A DNA stretch of 64,000 bases from a bacterium (GCA_023139105.1 JAGLOF010000079.1:1-64000); one strand, 5' to 3'; shown: positions 34,565 through 44,740, counted from the stretch's first letter. The notes: generated from the sequence alone by a model not told the origin. Made by a program: numbers and translations.

Positions 34565-35344
34565 ATGGAACATAATTCTTTTCCAAATACGGATATTCAG
34601 CCAATACTTGAGGCTGAAAACCTCAGCATGCGCTATGAAGATGGAAATCTTGCATTGGATCATGTCAATTTTAAGGTAGGCCCCGGTGAGATATTTGTTC
34701 TGCTGGGTGCTAATGGTGCAGGAAAAACTACAACAATCAACCTGTTCCTCAATTTTATTGAACCTACAGACGGGCAGGCTCTGATTGATGGCATCCCTAC
34801 ACATAAAGATCCGCTTGCAGCTAAACGCAAGGTTGCATATGTCTCTGAAAATGTGATGCTTTATCCTCATTTTACCGCTATACAAAATGCAGATTATTTT
34901 GCCCGTATCGGCGGTCAGAATCATTATACGGAAAATGACTATCGTGATGTGCTGCGGCGTGTAGGCCTTGAAGACGAGGCGCATCACCGTAAGCTTAAAA
35001 CTTTTTCAAAGGGTATGCGTCAGAAATGCGGCATTGCCATTGCTATTCTGAAGAACGCACCTGCCATTCTTCTTGATGAACCTACATCTGGCCTGGATCC
35101 TAAAGCGGGTCATGAATTTATCAACCTTCTTCACTCATTACGTGATGAAGGTAAAGCCATTCTCATGTCTACACATGATATTTTCCGCGCCAAGACCATT
35201 GCCGATGAGGTGGGTATTATGAATAAAGGCATATTAGTGATGAAGCGAACGCGTGAAGAATTGGCTAATGAAAATCTGGAAAAACTTTATATTGATTATA
35301 TGACCGGTAATGGAACTCTCGGTGGAGGAGAGGATCATGATTAA
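34565..35344 (+). CDS. ABC transporter ATP-binding protein
   Basis: 259 residues with Walker A GANGAGKTTT, signature FSKGMRQKCGIA, Walker B AILLDEPTSGLD and the switch His (STHDIFRAK). It powers the two membrane proteins that follow. The order PDZ protein, ATPase, permease, permease suggests an ABC-2-type exporter or a membrane-stress system; the substrate is unknown. Its last bases overlap the next gene by 8. Confidence 0.93.
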   Translation: MEHNSFPNTDIQPILEAENLSMRYEDGNLALDHVNFKVGPGEIFVLLGANGAGKTTTINLFLNFIEPTDGQALIDGIPTHKDPLAAKRKVAYVSENVMLYPHFTAIQNADYFARIGGQNHYTENDYRDVLRRVGLEDEAHHRKLKTFSKGMRQKCGIAIAILKNAPAILLDEPTSGLDPKAGHEFINLLHSLRDEGKAILMSTHDIFRAKTIADEVGIMNKGILVMKRTREELANENLEKLYIDYMTGNGTLGGGEDHD

Positions 35345-36749
35345 ACTCATTATCCGGAAGGAGCTAAAGGAGGTAATCGGCTCTCCCAAGTTTATTGCCA
35401 GTTTTGTAGTCTCGTCTATTCTTATTTTACTGACTTTTTACATAGGTGCCCAGAATCATCATAGAAATGTCTCCCGTTATGAGGCGGTGATGACGGCGAA
35501 TCTGCGAAAAATGGAAGGGCTTACAGATTGGATGCGTGTGAATAATCATCGTATTTTTCTGCCGCCCCAGCCTCTTGAAGCATTGGTTAATGGAGTCTCA
35601 AATGATATAGGACGAACTGTCCAGATGCATGGTCAGGGAGAATTGACGGCCCGCTCAAGTCGTTTTAATGATGACCCTGTTTTTGCTGTTTTTCGCTTTC
35701 TGGATCTTGATTTTGTCTTTCAGATTGTTCTTTCATTGTTTGCTATTTTGTTTGCCTATGATGCGATAAATGGAGAAAAGGAACGCGGTACTTTGCGGTT
35801 GACCTTTGCCAGTGATGTGCCGCGGGCTACATATATACTGGGCAAATGGCTTGGCTCTTTTTTGGCTGTGGGTATACCTTTACTTATACCAATTTTATTG
35901 GGTGGCATATGTCTTCCAATATTCGGAGTAGTGTTATCCGGTGTCGAATGGATTCGCCTGGGACTTATAGTCCTGGCCGGGCTGCTCTATTTTGGTGTGT
36001 TTTTATCATTGGCCTTACTCTTTTCAGTCTCCACCCACCGTCCTTCCAATGCATTTCTGGGACTGTTGGTAAGCTGGATTTTACTGGTGATGATAATTCC
36101 AAGAACTGCAGTACTTCTGGCTGGACGGGCAGTTGATGTGCCGTCAATAGATGACCATAATTTTCAGAAAGCTCAATTCCGCAGTCAGTTATGGGATGAA
36201 GATCGAGAAAAGATGCGTAATTTTTCGACTGGCGATGCAACAGACTCTCAGGGTGTGATGGGTAAATTTAATGAATTCATGAGTGAATTAAGTCGTGACC
36301 GCCAGGAAAAAATGGATGAGCTGGCTGCCCGTTTAAATGGTGAGAGACGGTTAAAACAAAATTCTCAACAGGCAGTGGCATTTGCAATGGCAAGAATTTC
36401 ACCCAGTGCAGTATTCAGTCTGGCTGCATCACGTCTATCCGATACATCTTTGGATCAAAAAGCACATTTTCTCGATGAAGCAGCCGGATATCAGAAGACA
36501 TACGCTGAGTTTAAAAAAGAGAAAACAGGTATGAACATGGGCTCAGGCATGGTGATGATGTTTTTTAGTGGCGATGAAGAAGAGAAAAAACCTATTGATG
36601 TAAATGAATTACCAAAATTCGATTATCATCCTACACAATTAGGCGATGCGGTATCATCGGCATTATTTGATATGGGGCTTCTTGTTATTTTTAATCTGCT
36701 TTTCTTTGCCGGCACATTTGTGAAGTTTATGCGCTATGATGTACGATAG
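35337..36749 (+). CDS. ABC-2-type permease
   Basis: 470 residues. N-terminal membrane segment (FIASFVVSSILILLTFYIG), a ~100-residue soluble part, then a cluster of hydrophobic segments between ~125 and ~270, a second ~170-residue charged soluble domain and a last C-terminal segment. This is the ABC-2 layout with large extracytoplasmic loops. GGAGGAG supports ATG 35337, inside the end of the ATPase gene. The C-terminus (FMRYDVR) is shared with the next permease; the two are paralogues that probably form a heterodimer. Confidence 0.88.
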   Translation: MIKLIIRKELKEVIGSPKFIASFVVSSILILLTFYIGAQNHHRNVSRYEAVMTANLRKMEGLTDWMRVNNHRIFLPPQPLEALVNGVSNDIGRTVQMHGQGELTARSSRFNDDPVFAVFRFLDLDFVFQIVLSLFAILFAYDAINGEKERGTLRLTFASDVPRATYILGKWLGSFLAVGIPLLIPILLGGICLPIFGVVLSGVEWIRLGLIVLAGLLYFGVFLSLALLFSVSTHRPSNAFLGLLVSWILLVMIIPRTAVLLAGRAVDVPSIDDHNFQKAQFRSQLWDEDREKMRNFSTGDATDSQGVMGKFNEFMSELSRDRQEKMDELAARLNGERRLKQNSQQAVAFAMARISPSAVFSLAASRLSDTSLDQKAHFLDEAAGYQKTYAEFKKEKTGMNMGSGMVMMFFSGDEEEKKPIDVNELPKFDYHPTQLGDAVSSALFDMGLLVIFNLLFFAGTFVKFMRYDVR

Positions 36750-36778
36750 GCGTAAAAAATAAAAATGGGGATGGAATT

Positions 36779-38251
36779 ATGTTTGCTATACTCATACAAA
36801 AGGAATTGAAGCATATATTATTAGGCCCGAAGTTCATTTCAACATTTTTGATATGTACTGTTTTGATTCTTTTGAGTACGTTTATCGGTGTGCAGGACTA
36901 CAAAGCGGCCCAATCCAGTTATGACGCAGGAACAGGACTTACGAATCAGCGGTTATCAGAAAAGACCAGTTGGAGTCATATGTCTTCAACCGTGTACAGA
37001 CGTCCTGATCCTATGCGTATTTTTTCCATTGGTATTTCCAATGATCTCGGACGATTTTCACCTTTGAGTGAAGGTGAGGCTATTCGGTTGGATCATAGTG
37101 TATATTCCGATAATCCAATATATGCAGTCTTTCGTTTTCTTGATCTTGGATTTATCTTTCAGGTAGTCCTGTCGTTATTTGCAATTCTCTTTACTTTTAA
37201 TGCTATAAATGGTGAAAGAGAGATGGGGACATTAAAATTGACACTGTCCAATGATGTTCCCCGTGCTCAATATGTCCTGGCAAAGTTTGCTGGTTCGTGG
37301 TTATCGCTTATTGTGCCTTTGTTTATACCATTGCTCATCAGCATGTTGATGATAATTGCCATGGGTGTTCCTCTTGCGGCTGTACATTGGGTGAAAATCG
37401 GTAGTTTTATGGGATTATCAATATTGTATTTGACTTTCTTTATTGCAACAGGCATCATGGTTTCGGGGATGACCAGGAATTCATCCGGCAGTTTTTTGAT
37501 CTTGCTTATCTTTTGGGTCTCCTCGGTATTGATAGTCCCGCGTGTAGGGATGATGCTGGCAGCAAAAATTCAACCGGCTCCTTCAATAGCTGAAGTAGAT
37601 GCTCAAATTGATGAATATTCCAAAGATCGCTGGAATGAATACATCGCTGACATAGAAGAAGGATTTGCTGTGAGGCAGGCTGCTACAGAAGGTATGACCG
37701 ATGAAGAGGCTCAGGCATATCGTGATGATAATGAGTGGGATTGGATGGAGCAGGGAGAGAAAGAGCGCCTGGCCATGCAGACAGATATTCAGAACTACAG
37801 AGAGCGTTTAATGGAAAATCTTAATGGCCAGAAGCATAAACAGGAAGTGCTGGCTATGGGATTGTCCCGTCTCTCTCCTGCTTCAGCATATATGCATGCT
37901 GCAATGCAGATTTCCGGTACACATTCGGATATGAAGGATCGTTATGAGAGTGCGATTCGTGAATATCGTACACAGTTTATGAATTACACTGAAGAGATGA
38001 AGAAAAAGACGGGCATGGATAATATAAATGGTTTTAGTATTGCTATTTCCAGTGACGGTACAGCTGAAATGTCAATTCCTAAAGATCAGAAACCTATTGA
38101 TGCCAGTTCTATTCCGCAATTTATTGATCCTGAGCAGGATTTCAGTGATGTGTTTAATCGAAGTACCATTGACATTGCTTTATTGTTAATATTTACAGCA
38201 GCAGTGTTGATTGCGGCATATGCCACATTTATGCGTTATGATGTTCGTTAA
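36779..38251 (+). CDS. ABC-2-type permease (paralogue)
   Basis: 490 residues with the same layout as the preceding permease: ELKHILLGPKFISTFLICTV start, NAINGEREMGTLKLTLSNDVPRAQY in the first cytoplasmic part, a Glu/Gln-rich outer domain and the terminal FMRYDVR. The two share about a third of their residues in the core regions by eye. It is followed by a strong terminator, which closes the PDZ-ATPase-permease-permease operon. Confidence 0.88.
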   Translation: MFAILIQKELKHILLGPKFISTFLICTVLILLSTFIGVQDYKAAQSSYDAGTGLTNQRLSEKTSWSHMSSTVYRRPDPMRIFSIGISNDLGRFSPLSEGEAIRLDHSVYSDNPIYAVFRFLDLGFIFQVVLSLFAILFTFNAINGEREMGTLKLTLSNDVPRAQYVLAKFAGSWLSLIVPLFIPLLISMLMIIAMGVPLAAVHWVKIGSFMGLSILYLTFFIATGIMVSGMTRNSSGSFLILLIFWVSSVLIVPRVGMMLAAKIQPAPSIAEVDAQIDEYSKDRWNEYIADIEEGFAVRQAATEGMTDEEAQAYRDDNEWDWMEQGEKERLAMQTDIQNYRERLMENLNGQKHKQEVLAMGLSRLSPASAYMHAAMQISGTHSDMKDRYESAIREYRTQFMNYTEEMKKKTGMDNINGFSIAISSDGTAEMSIPKDQKPIDASSIPQFIDPEQDFSDVFNRSTIDIALLLIFTAAVLIAAYATFMRYDVR

Positions 38252-38266
38252 AGTTTATATGATTTC

Positions 38267-38300
38267 AAAAAAGGCGATCTGTGAGGATCGCCTTTTTTTT
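38267..38300 (+). terminator. rho-independent terminator
   Basis: AAAAAAGGCGATC, a short loop, then GATCGCC followed by T8. The 7-bp GC-rich stem closes the operon that starts with the PDZ gene. Confidence 0.92.
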
Positions 38301-38387
38301 GTCACAACTTCCTGTTTAAAGAGTCTTTTGTTTAGATACAAGAAATGAATTCCGGCTAAGATTTTTTTTTATGGGAAGGTATGATTT

Positions 38388-40850
38388 ATGTTTGCTACAA
38401 TGAAATACGCGCTTAGAAATCTCCGTAAACAGAAGTCGTATGCGGTAATAAATGGTGTTGGCTTGATTTTGGGTCTGGCCGCCAGTGTGCTGATGTTATT
38501 TTATGTTTATCATGAAATGGGATATGATAAGCACCATACAAATTGGCAGCGGATATATAGAATCACAACCCATGATGGCAGTGGCAGTTTACCGTCAGCA
38601 GGTGCTCCCCATCCATTGAAACCCTTTGCTGAAGAATATCTAACAAATACAGAGTCTATTTGCCGCCTGAGTGATTGTGATATCATGGTTGTCAGGAATG
38701 ATCAATCTTTCAATGAATCCTTGGTATTAAGAGCTGATCCTACATTTTTTGATGTATTTACATGGAACCTGCTGGCTGGTGATTCCAACAAAGCTCTTTC
38801 TGATCCAAATTCTGTTGTTCTGACAGAGTCAACGGCGAGAAAATACTTTGGCAGTCAGGATCCAATTGGTCAGGTACTTAAATTTAGAACCCGCCGGGGC
38901 ACTCGGTTTGATGAAGAAATTCATCTCTGTAAAGTTTCCGGAGTTCTGGCAGATTTTCCTGTGCAGTCTCATATTCAGGCCAATATAATCCTACCAATGT
39001 CAACTTTGATCTGGGGTTATGAAAATATAAATCGGAAAAAATCAGTTCCTTCTTATGAATCATGGCAATGGGGCATTTTTCATACTTACTGTCTAATGCC
39101 GCCCGGCACGGATGTCATAGAATCAGAAAAAGTCTTAAATGAAGAATATAAGGCACATTTTGATAATAATATGGAGCAGACCTTTCATCTTCAGCCTCTT
39201 AAAGATATACATTTTTCAGGGGGAGAGTATGGAAGAGAAATTATACCCCGGATTCAGAGAAGTAAAATAAAACTTTTTGCCGGTGTTGCCGTCGTTATTC
39301 TTATGATTGCTGTAATAAATACGATTATTCTTTCAATGGCCCAGGCAGCCCGGCGGAGCAGGGAAGTAGGTATCAGAAAAATTATGGGTGCAAGGACAAG
39401 TGATCTTGCCCGTCAGCTTTTGGGAGAGAATCTTCTCTTTTCTCTGATGGTCCTGCCCCTGGCCGGGGGGCTTGTGATTGTGCTTCTCCCAATTGCAGAA
39501 ATGATGTTTGAAACCAGGCTGGCACCGGAAGTACTGCTTGAATGGCCTTTTCTTGTTGGTATTGCGGCCCTGACAGTTATTACCGGAATTTCTTCGGGTG
39601 GTTATCTGGCCGCATCGCTATCCCGATTATCTCCTATTGAGACATTAAATCAAAAATTAAATTCAGCCGGGCGTACTCATGTTCGTAATGCCCTTATAGT
39701 TTTGCAATTGATGGTGTTTCTCTTGTTATCCTCTATGGCAATAATTATTTTTAAGCAAATCAACTTCCTGTTCAGTGGACAGCAACTGGGTTTTAATGCT
39801 ACAGGTGTTGTTTCCGTTGAGATTCATGACAGAGATTTCAGTAAAAGGTTTTCGGTAATTAAACGGGAGTTAAAGATGTCGCCTGATATATTGGCGGTAT
39901 CCAGCTCTCAGGAATTTGGACCGGCAAATACTTTCAGGCTTGGATATTATTATCAGCAAATGCATCCAAAATTGAAACGTACCTATTGGGGTTCAGGTTC
40001 TGGTAGGATAACGAGCCCTCATATTATTAAAGAAGTTGCTTTGGCCTATTCCGCTGTTGACCCTGATTTTGTTCCAGCTCTTGGATTAGAGCTTGTTGCC
40101 GGACGAAATTTTGATTCTTCAATACCTTCGGACAGGCAGGCTATTCTGGTTAATGAGACATTTATCAGGGAAAGAGAAATAATTGACCCTATAAATAGAG
40201 AAATACAATATATCGATGAAAAACGGCGAATTATCGGTGTGCTCAAGGATTTTCATACTGGGAATCTTTATGATCCGGTTCCTCCTCTCATCCTCAGGTG
40301 GAACCATCAGTGGATGAATCAGATAATCCTCAAAATAAATGAAGAACATCTGCAAGCGGCAATAGCACATCTTAATAAGGTGTGGTCAAAATTCTATCCT
40401 GATTCTCCTTTGAATTATCATTATCTGGAAGATGATCAAAGGCAGATATATGATGCGGAGATGCGATTCGGGCAGTTGCTGGCTGGTTTTGCTATATTGG
40501 CTATTGTAATAGCCATGATGGGGCTTTGGGGTTTAGCCGCGTTTATAGCTGCTCAGAAGACACATGAAATTGGTGTTCGTAAGGTGTTAGGAGCCTCAGC
40601 AACAAGAATTGTAAAATTATTGTCCACGGATTTTGTATTACTGGTTATAGCGGCAAACCTGGTGGCAGTACCACTTGCCCTGCATCTTGGGCAGAAGTGG
40701 CTTCAGCAGTATACATATCGTATTGACCTATCACCGGATCTGTTTGTACTTACCGGTATGCTAAGCCTTATGCTGACGTTGCTGGCTGTCAATCTTCATG
40801 TGATCCGTGCTGCCCGGTTGAATCCGGTGAAGACATTGCGAGATGAATAG
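38388..40850 (+). CDS. FtsX/MacB-type permease without ATPase partner
   Basis: 820 residues. It is a double MacB-like unit: N-terminal helix and TM1 (MKYALRNLRKQKSYAVINGV), an outer domain (MacB-PCD-like, ~55-285), three membrane segments around 300-430, a second outer domain (~450-680) and another three segments to the end. The two FtsX blocks are marked by REVGIRKIMGA and HEIGVRKVLGAS. No ATPase gene is next to it, so it may pair with one elsewhere or act as a signalling or mechanotransmission protein. GGAAGG precedes the ATG. A similar, larger protein is encoded at 41362. Confidence 0.85.
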   Translation: MFATMKYALRNLRKQKSYAVINGVGLILGLAASVLMLFYVYHEMGYDKHHTNWQRIYRITTHDGSGSLPSAGAPHPLKPFAEEYLTNTESICRLSDCDIMVVRNDQSFNESLVLRADPTFFDVFTWNLLAGDSNKALSDPNSVVLTESTARKYFGSQDPIGQVLKFRTRRGTRFDEEIHLCKVSGVLADFPVQSHIQANIILPMSTLIWGYENINRKKSVPSYESWQWGIFHTYCLMPPGTDVIESEKVLNEEYKAHFDNNMEQTFHLQPLKDIHFSGGEYGREIIPRIQRSKIKLFAGVAVVILMIAVINTIILSMAQAARRSREVGIRKIMGARTSDLARQLLGENLLFSLMVLPLAGGLVIVLLPIAEMMFETRLAPEVLLEWPFLVGIAALTVITGISSGGYLAASLSRLSPIETLNQKLNSAGRTHVRNALIVLQLMVFLLLSSMAIIIFKQINFLFSGQQLGFNATGVVSVEIHDRDFSKRFSVIKRELKMSPDILAVSSSQEFGPANTFRLGYYYQQMHPKLKRTYWGSGSGRITSPHIIKEVALAYSAVDPDFVPALGLELVAGRNFDSSIPSDRQAILVNETFIREREIIDPINREIQYIDEKRRIIGVLKDFHTGNLYDPVPPLILRWNHQWMNQIILKINEEHLQAAIAHLNKVWSKFYPDSPLNYHYLEDDQRQIYDAEMRFGQLLAGFAILAIVIAMMGLWGLAAFIAAQKTHEIGVRKVLGASATRIVKLLSTDFVLLVIAANLVAVPLALHLGQKWLQQYTYRIDLSPDLFVLTGMLSLMLTLLAVNLHVIRAARLNPVKTLRDE

Positions 40851-40906
40851 TATTGATGCATTAGTTGTAAAATTTTAGTTTGATATTAATTTAAGTCTGA
40901 TAAATG

Positions 40907-40940
40907 AAGTGCGTCTCTTGTAGAGGGATGCACTTTTCTT
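40907..40940 (+). terminator. rho-independent terminator
   Basis: AAGTGC ... GCACTT encloses an additional partial stem and is followed by TTTTCTT. It separates the first FtsX permease from the PadR gene. Confidence 0.75.
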
Positions 40941-40998
40941 ATTTATACTGGGTCCCAATAAAAATATTGAAACATTTGTATCATATCCCAGTACAAAT
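40941..40998. promoter_or_regulatory. inverted repeat, putative PadR operator
   Basis: ATTTATACTGGG (40941-40952) and CCCAGTACAAAT (40987-40998) are inverted copies matching at 11 of 12 positions, 34 bases apart, in the short promoter region of the padR-like gene. PadR regulators commonly bind dyads near their own promoter, so autoregulation is likely. Confidence 0.55.
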
Positions 40999-41018
40999 AA
41001 GAAAGCGGAGGAACTAGT

Positions 41019-41342
41019 ATGCAGACTTTATTAACAAGATTAGAAGAAATGTACCTGTTGGTTATCTGGGAGCTTAAAGATAATGCCTACGGTGTTAGTA
41101 TCAGGAAACAGCTTTATACACGCACCGGACGGCAGGTTTCATATGGCGGATTATACTTTACTCTGGATCAACTGGTTAAAAAAGGATTGGCAGAAAAAAC
41201 TGAAAGTAAGCCAACGGGAGGACGTGGAGGAAGGAGAAGGTTTTACTATTTATTAACACCGGCAGGAAATAAGGCACTGAGAGAAGTATATGCACATCAG
41301 AATCGTTTATGGAATGGTATTGATGATATGGCTATTAACTGA
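41019..41342 (+). CDS. PadR-family transcriptional regulator
   Basis: 107 residues with the PadR winged helix: LLVIWELKDNAYGVSIRKQLY, then SYGGLYFTLDQLVKKGLAEK and GRRRFYYLLTPAGNKALRE. The C-terminal dimerisation helix is short. GGAGG precedes ATG 41019. It stops 20 bases before a large FtsX permease with a matching N-terminal prefix. PadR-permease pairs are common in the FCB group, so it probably represses or controls this permease gene and itself. Confidence 0.92.
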   Translation: MQTLLTRLEEMYLLVIWELKDNAYGVSIRKQLYTRTGRQVSYGGLYFTLDQLVKKGLAEKTESKPTGGRGGRRRFYYLLTPAGNKALREVYAHQNRLWNGIDDMAIN

Positions 41343-41361
41343 TTTATAGTGAGGTAGTAAA

Positions 41362-43920
41362 ATGAATTCTCCTTTGGCCCGTCTTAATCGATTTCTTATG
41401 AGTATACTTGTGACAAATGAAAATCATCATTCACTTCAATCAGATTTGGAAGATGAATATGAAGACATAAGAAATCAGCATAGTTTTATTGCTGCCCAAT
41501 TGTGGATGTGCAAGCAGGTATTTACATCTCTGTTTGAGGTTGCATCTCTGTCAACTTTATGGAGCTTTCGTTTATTTGTAAATGAACTCAAGGTGGCTTT
41601 CAGGATGTTTCGAAAGCAGAAATTGTTCAGTGTAGTTAATATCACAGGGCTGTCTCTTGGTCTGGCCTGCGTCATGATCATTACGTTGTTTGTTTATCAT
41701 GAGTTCAGTTTTGACCGTTTCCATGAAAACGGGGATAGGATATATCGCCTGGAATATGAACGGGAGCGCAGAGGTGTCACAATGTCTCTTGCCTCGGCAG
41801 GTGCCGTTCATGTGGATCTGCTGGAGGAAGCCTTACCAGGACTGGAAGCAGTTGTCCGGATGAAGCAGCATTATCAAATTTCCAGTACTGTTGAGAATAT
41901 TCAGTTCAGTGTTGATCCACTCTATGTATCAGAAGATTTTTTTAAGATGTTCTCTTTCTCTCTCCTGAAAGGAGATGAGAAGACCGCATTGTCTATACCC
42001 AGTGGCACCGTGATTACACCGGAACTGTCAATTAAATATTTTGGTGATGCTGATCCGATAGGGCGAATCATTCAAATGGAGGATGATCAATCTGTAATTG
42101 TAACAGGAATATTAAATCCTTTGCCGCAGAATTCACATATTCAATCTGAAATGATTGTAGCCTATAGCGGATTAAAGAGAGATTACAAGTCATTAATCAA
42201 TACATATCTTTTGTTCAAAGATTATGTTGATGTATCTGATATTGAGAGTCAGATAAATGAAATTCTGAAACCTCATTTCAGGGAAGAATCGGATCATTAT
42301 GAACTAATATCTCTTATGCAAATTCATTTTTCAAAAAAACAAGCATTGGATCTTGCACGTAAAAGTAAGTCTGATATGAGTGTTATGTTGTTATTGTTGG
42401 CTATCTCTGTACTTCTGGTATCCTGCATAAATTTTACCAATTTATCGGTAGCTCGGTCTTTGACCAGAATGAAAGAGGTAGGGCTTAGAAAAGTTATAGG
42501 GGCAAGACGTGGACAGATAAGGCGTCAGTTTATTGTAGAGAGTATGATTTATACATTGATTTCCATGGGTATTGGCTACCTGCTGATGTGGCTGATTTTG
42601 CCGATAATAGAAAAATACACACATGTCAGTTTCAACTCCCACCTCCAGCAAAGTTTTTTACTCTATGGTATATATTTTCTTGTTGTTTTGATAACAGGGT
42701 TGCTGGCAGGATTTTACCCAGCACTATATGCTTCAGCATTTTCGCCGGCCGCAATGATAAAGGGTATGCATATAGGTGTAAAAAATCAGAAGGCACACTT
42801 CAGAAACGGTTTGAGTATTATTCAGTTTTCGATTTCTGCATTGCTGTTGATTGTTAGCTGTGTAATTTTTCTTCAGATGCGCTATCTGTTCCGTCAGAAC
42901 CTGGGATTTGACGGAGAACAGATTATCACAGTAAGCTATTTTAAAGATGAAGGTATAAATGCTAATCCTCAACGTTTTAAAGATGATATTGTAAAGCTGG
43001 CCGGTGTTGAAGCAGCCAGTATTGGACTCTCCTCACCAGGTTATGATTCACGCTCAATTTTTGGTGTCAATCCTGTAGGTGCTGATCCTGATAATCTGCG
43101 AATTCCTGTAGTAGATATTGATCATGATTATTTTAGTGTTTTCAGAGTCCCCTTAAAAGAAGGCCGGTGGTTCAGAGACGGGCTTACCAGTGATTTTGGC
43201 AATACTGTAATAATAAATGAATCAGCGATGCGGGCATTTAGTATGTCAGATCCAATCGGGCAGAAAATATATTTTTCATTCCATGATACTACTGCTGTAA
43301 TTGTCGGTGTTGTTGAGGATTTTCATATGGAAAGTTTAAGAAGACCTATCAGACCGGTGGTTTTTTATAATAAAGGGTGGCTCTGGGGATCACTAATGAT
43401 TAGACTACATCCTGAATCAGGCCGGGAAACTATAAGGGCCATACAGAAGGTATGGGATAATTATGCCACCCAGGAACCTTTTGAATATCTACATTACAAT
43501 GACAGGGTGAAACAACTTTATAATTCGGAGGCTATGCTTTTGAAGATTGTGGCAGTGGTTTCTGTTTTTTCAATACTAATTGCCTGCCTGGGATTGTTTG
43601 GATTATCTGCATTTATTATTAAATCACGCACCAAGGAAGTAGGCATACGTAAAGTACTGGGTGCTTCATTCTATGATATAGGACTTCTGTTGAGCCGAAA
43701 ATTCTTTATGTTAATCATACTTTCAAATATGATTGTATGGCTCCCTGCATATTATATAACTACTCGCTGGTTTCGGCAATTTGCATATCATACTTCATTT
43801 CCACTGTGGGGGCCGCCGCTGGTCATGATTATGATGGCGGTATTTGCGCTAATCATTGTCAATATCCATGCTCTGCGTACTGCCCGTATGAATCCGGTAA
43901 AGACGCTTAGATGTGAATAA
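41362..43920 (+). CDS. FtsX/MacB-type permease with permease-prefix domain
   Basis: 852 residues. Residues ~1-75 form a cytoplasmic prefix (LQSDLEDEYEDIRNQ, then a hydrophobic helix) found in permeases paired with PadR regulators. Then follow two MacB-like halves, each an outer domain plus three or four membrane segments, with MKEVGLRKVIGA and KEVGIRKVLGAS as the FtsX signatures. It aligns with the 38388 permease over most of its length. No ATPase gene is adjacent. A terminator follows at 43948. Confidence 0.87.
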   Translation: MNSPLARLNRFLMSILVTNENHHSLQSDLEDEYEDIRNQHSFIAAQLWMCKQVFTSLFEVASLSTLWSFRLFVNELKVAFRMFRKQKLFSVVNITGLSLGLACVMIITLFVYHEFSFDRFHENGDRIYRLEYERERRGVTMSLASAGAVHVDLLEEALPGLEAVVRMKQHYQISSTVENIQFSVDPLYVSEDFFKMFSFSLLKGDEKTALSIPSGTVITPELSIKYFGDADPIGRIIQMEDDQSVIVTGILNPLPQNSHIQSEMIVAYSGLKRDYKSLINTYLLFKDYVDVSDIESQINEILKPHFREESDHYELISLMQIHFSKKQALDLARKSKSDMSVMLLLLAISVLLVSCINFTNLSVARSLTRMKEVGLRKVIGARRGQIRRQFIVESMIYTLISMGIGYLLMWLILPIIEKYTHVSFNSHLQQSFLLYGIYFLVVLITGLLAGFYPALYASAFSPAAMIKGMHIGVKNQKAHFRNGLSIIQFSISALLLIVSCVIFLQMRYLFRQNLGFDGEQIITVSYFKDEGINANPQRFKDDIVKLAGVEAASIGLSSPGYDSRSIFGVNPVGADPDNLRIPVVDIDHDYFSVFRVPLKEGRWFRDGLTSDFGNTVIINESAMRAFSMSDPIGQKIYFSFHDTTAVIVGVVEDFHMESLRRPIRPVVFYNKGWLWGSLMIRLHPESGRETIRAIQKVWDNYATQEPFEYLHYNDRVKQLYNSEAMLLKIVAVVSVFSILIACLGLFGLSAFIIKSRTKEVGIRKVLGASFYDIGLLLSRKFFMLIILSNMIVWLPAYYITTRWFRQFAYHTSFPLWGPPLVMIMMAVFALIIVNIHALRTARMNPVKTLRCE

Positions 43921-43947
43921 ACAGATAGCGAAATTTATTGTACCCTG

Positions 43948-43973
43948 CCCCGCTGTTCCGTAGGCGGGGTTTT
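43948..43973 (+). terminator. rho-independent terminator
   Basis: CCCCGC and GCGGGG form a 6-bp GC stem around a 10-base loop, followed by T4. It closes the padR-permease operon. Confidence 0.7.
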
Positions 43974-44038
43974 AAAATCTTGCATTTATATCTAAATTCT
44001 GTTATTTTATTAAAATCCTTGAAAAATGGAATAGTATA

Positions 44039-44740
44039 ATGCCTCAAATCTTGCTTGTTGAAGATACAGTTGAATTAGCCAATGTTATTGTGGAAGAACT
44101 GAAACGTTCGGGTTTTGATGTTCAGCATGTTGGTGATGGCGAATCAGCCCTGGACATGTTGCAAAATTCTGAGGTAGACTTGGTCATTCTTGACTGGATG
44201 CTGCCGGGCATGGATGGACTGACTGTTTTACGTCGTCTCAGGCAGACGGACTATGTGCCTGTGCTCATGCTGACAGCACGGAGTGATGAACTGGACAGAA
44301 TCATGGGATTAGAGTTGGGTGCAGATGATTATCTCACAAAACCTTTCAGCCTGCGTGAGATGACTGCCAGGGTACGAGCGATTTTGAGGCGTCATGATTT
44401 AATTAAACAGCAGATTGCAGAGGATCAATCCGTAGGAGAAGATGAGCTGCATTACGGTGAAATATGCCTGATGGCTTCTACTCGTGAGTTCCTTGTTTCA
44501 GGCCGCATGGTTGATCTTACAAAGATTGAGTTTGATATGATGGCACTTTTGATGCGCCATCCCGGGCGTGTTTTCAGCCGCAGCTATTTGCTGGATTCAA
44601 TCTGGGGTAATGATGTTGTTGTAACGGATCGTTCGGTTGATAATACTGTTTTAAAACTCAGGAAAAAACTGGAAGACCATGGTGATGCTATTGAGACTGT
44701 ATGGGGTGTCGGATACCGGCTGAAGCGGAGATCCGCATGA
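44039..44740 (+). CDS. OmpR-family response regulator
   Basis: 233 residues: receiver (VEDTVELAN, ILDWMLPGMDGL, MLTARS, TKPFSLREM) and an OmpR-type winged helix (LTKIEFDMMALLMRHPG, SVDNTVLKLRKKL, TVWGVGYRLK). No clear ribosome site precedes ATG 44039. The 3' end overlaps the kinase start by 4 bases (ATGA). Candidate target: TGTGACA repeats just downstream of the kinase gene, ahead of the S41-like lipoprotein. Confidence 0.93.
   Translation: MPQILLVEDTVELANVIVEELKRSGFDVQHVGDGESALDMLQNSEVDLVILDWMLPGMDGLTVLRRLRQTDYVPVLMLTARSDELDRIMGLELGADDYLTKPFSLREMTARVRAILRRHDLIKQQIAEDQSVGEDELHYGEICLMASTREFLVSGRMVDLTKIEFDMMALLMRHPGRVFSRSYLLDSIWGNDVVVTDRSVDNTVLKLRKKLEDHGDAIETVWGVGYRLKRRSA

Noticed and set aside
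34082-34987. 301-codon minus-strand frame across the PDZ and ABC ATPase genes
   Set aside because: It is antisense to two clear genes, has low-complexity Ser/Ile-rich composition and no family pattern.
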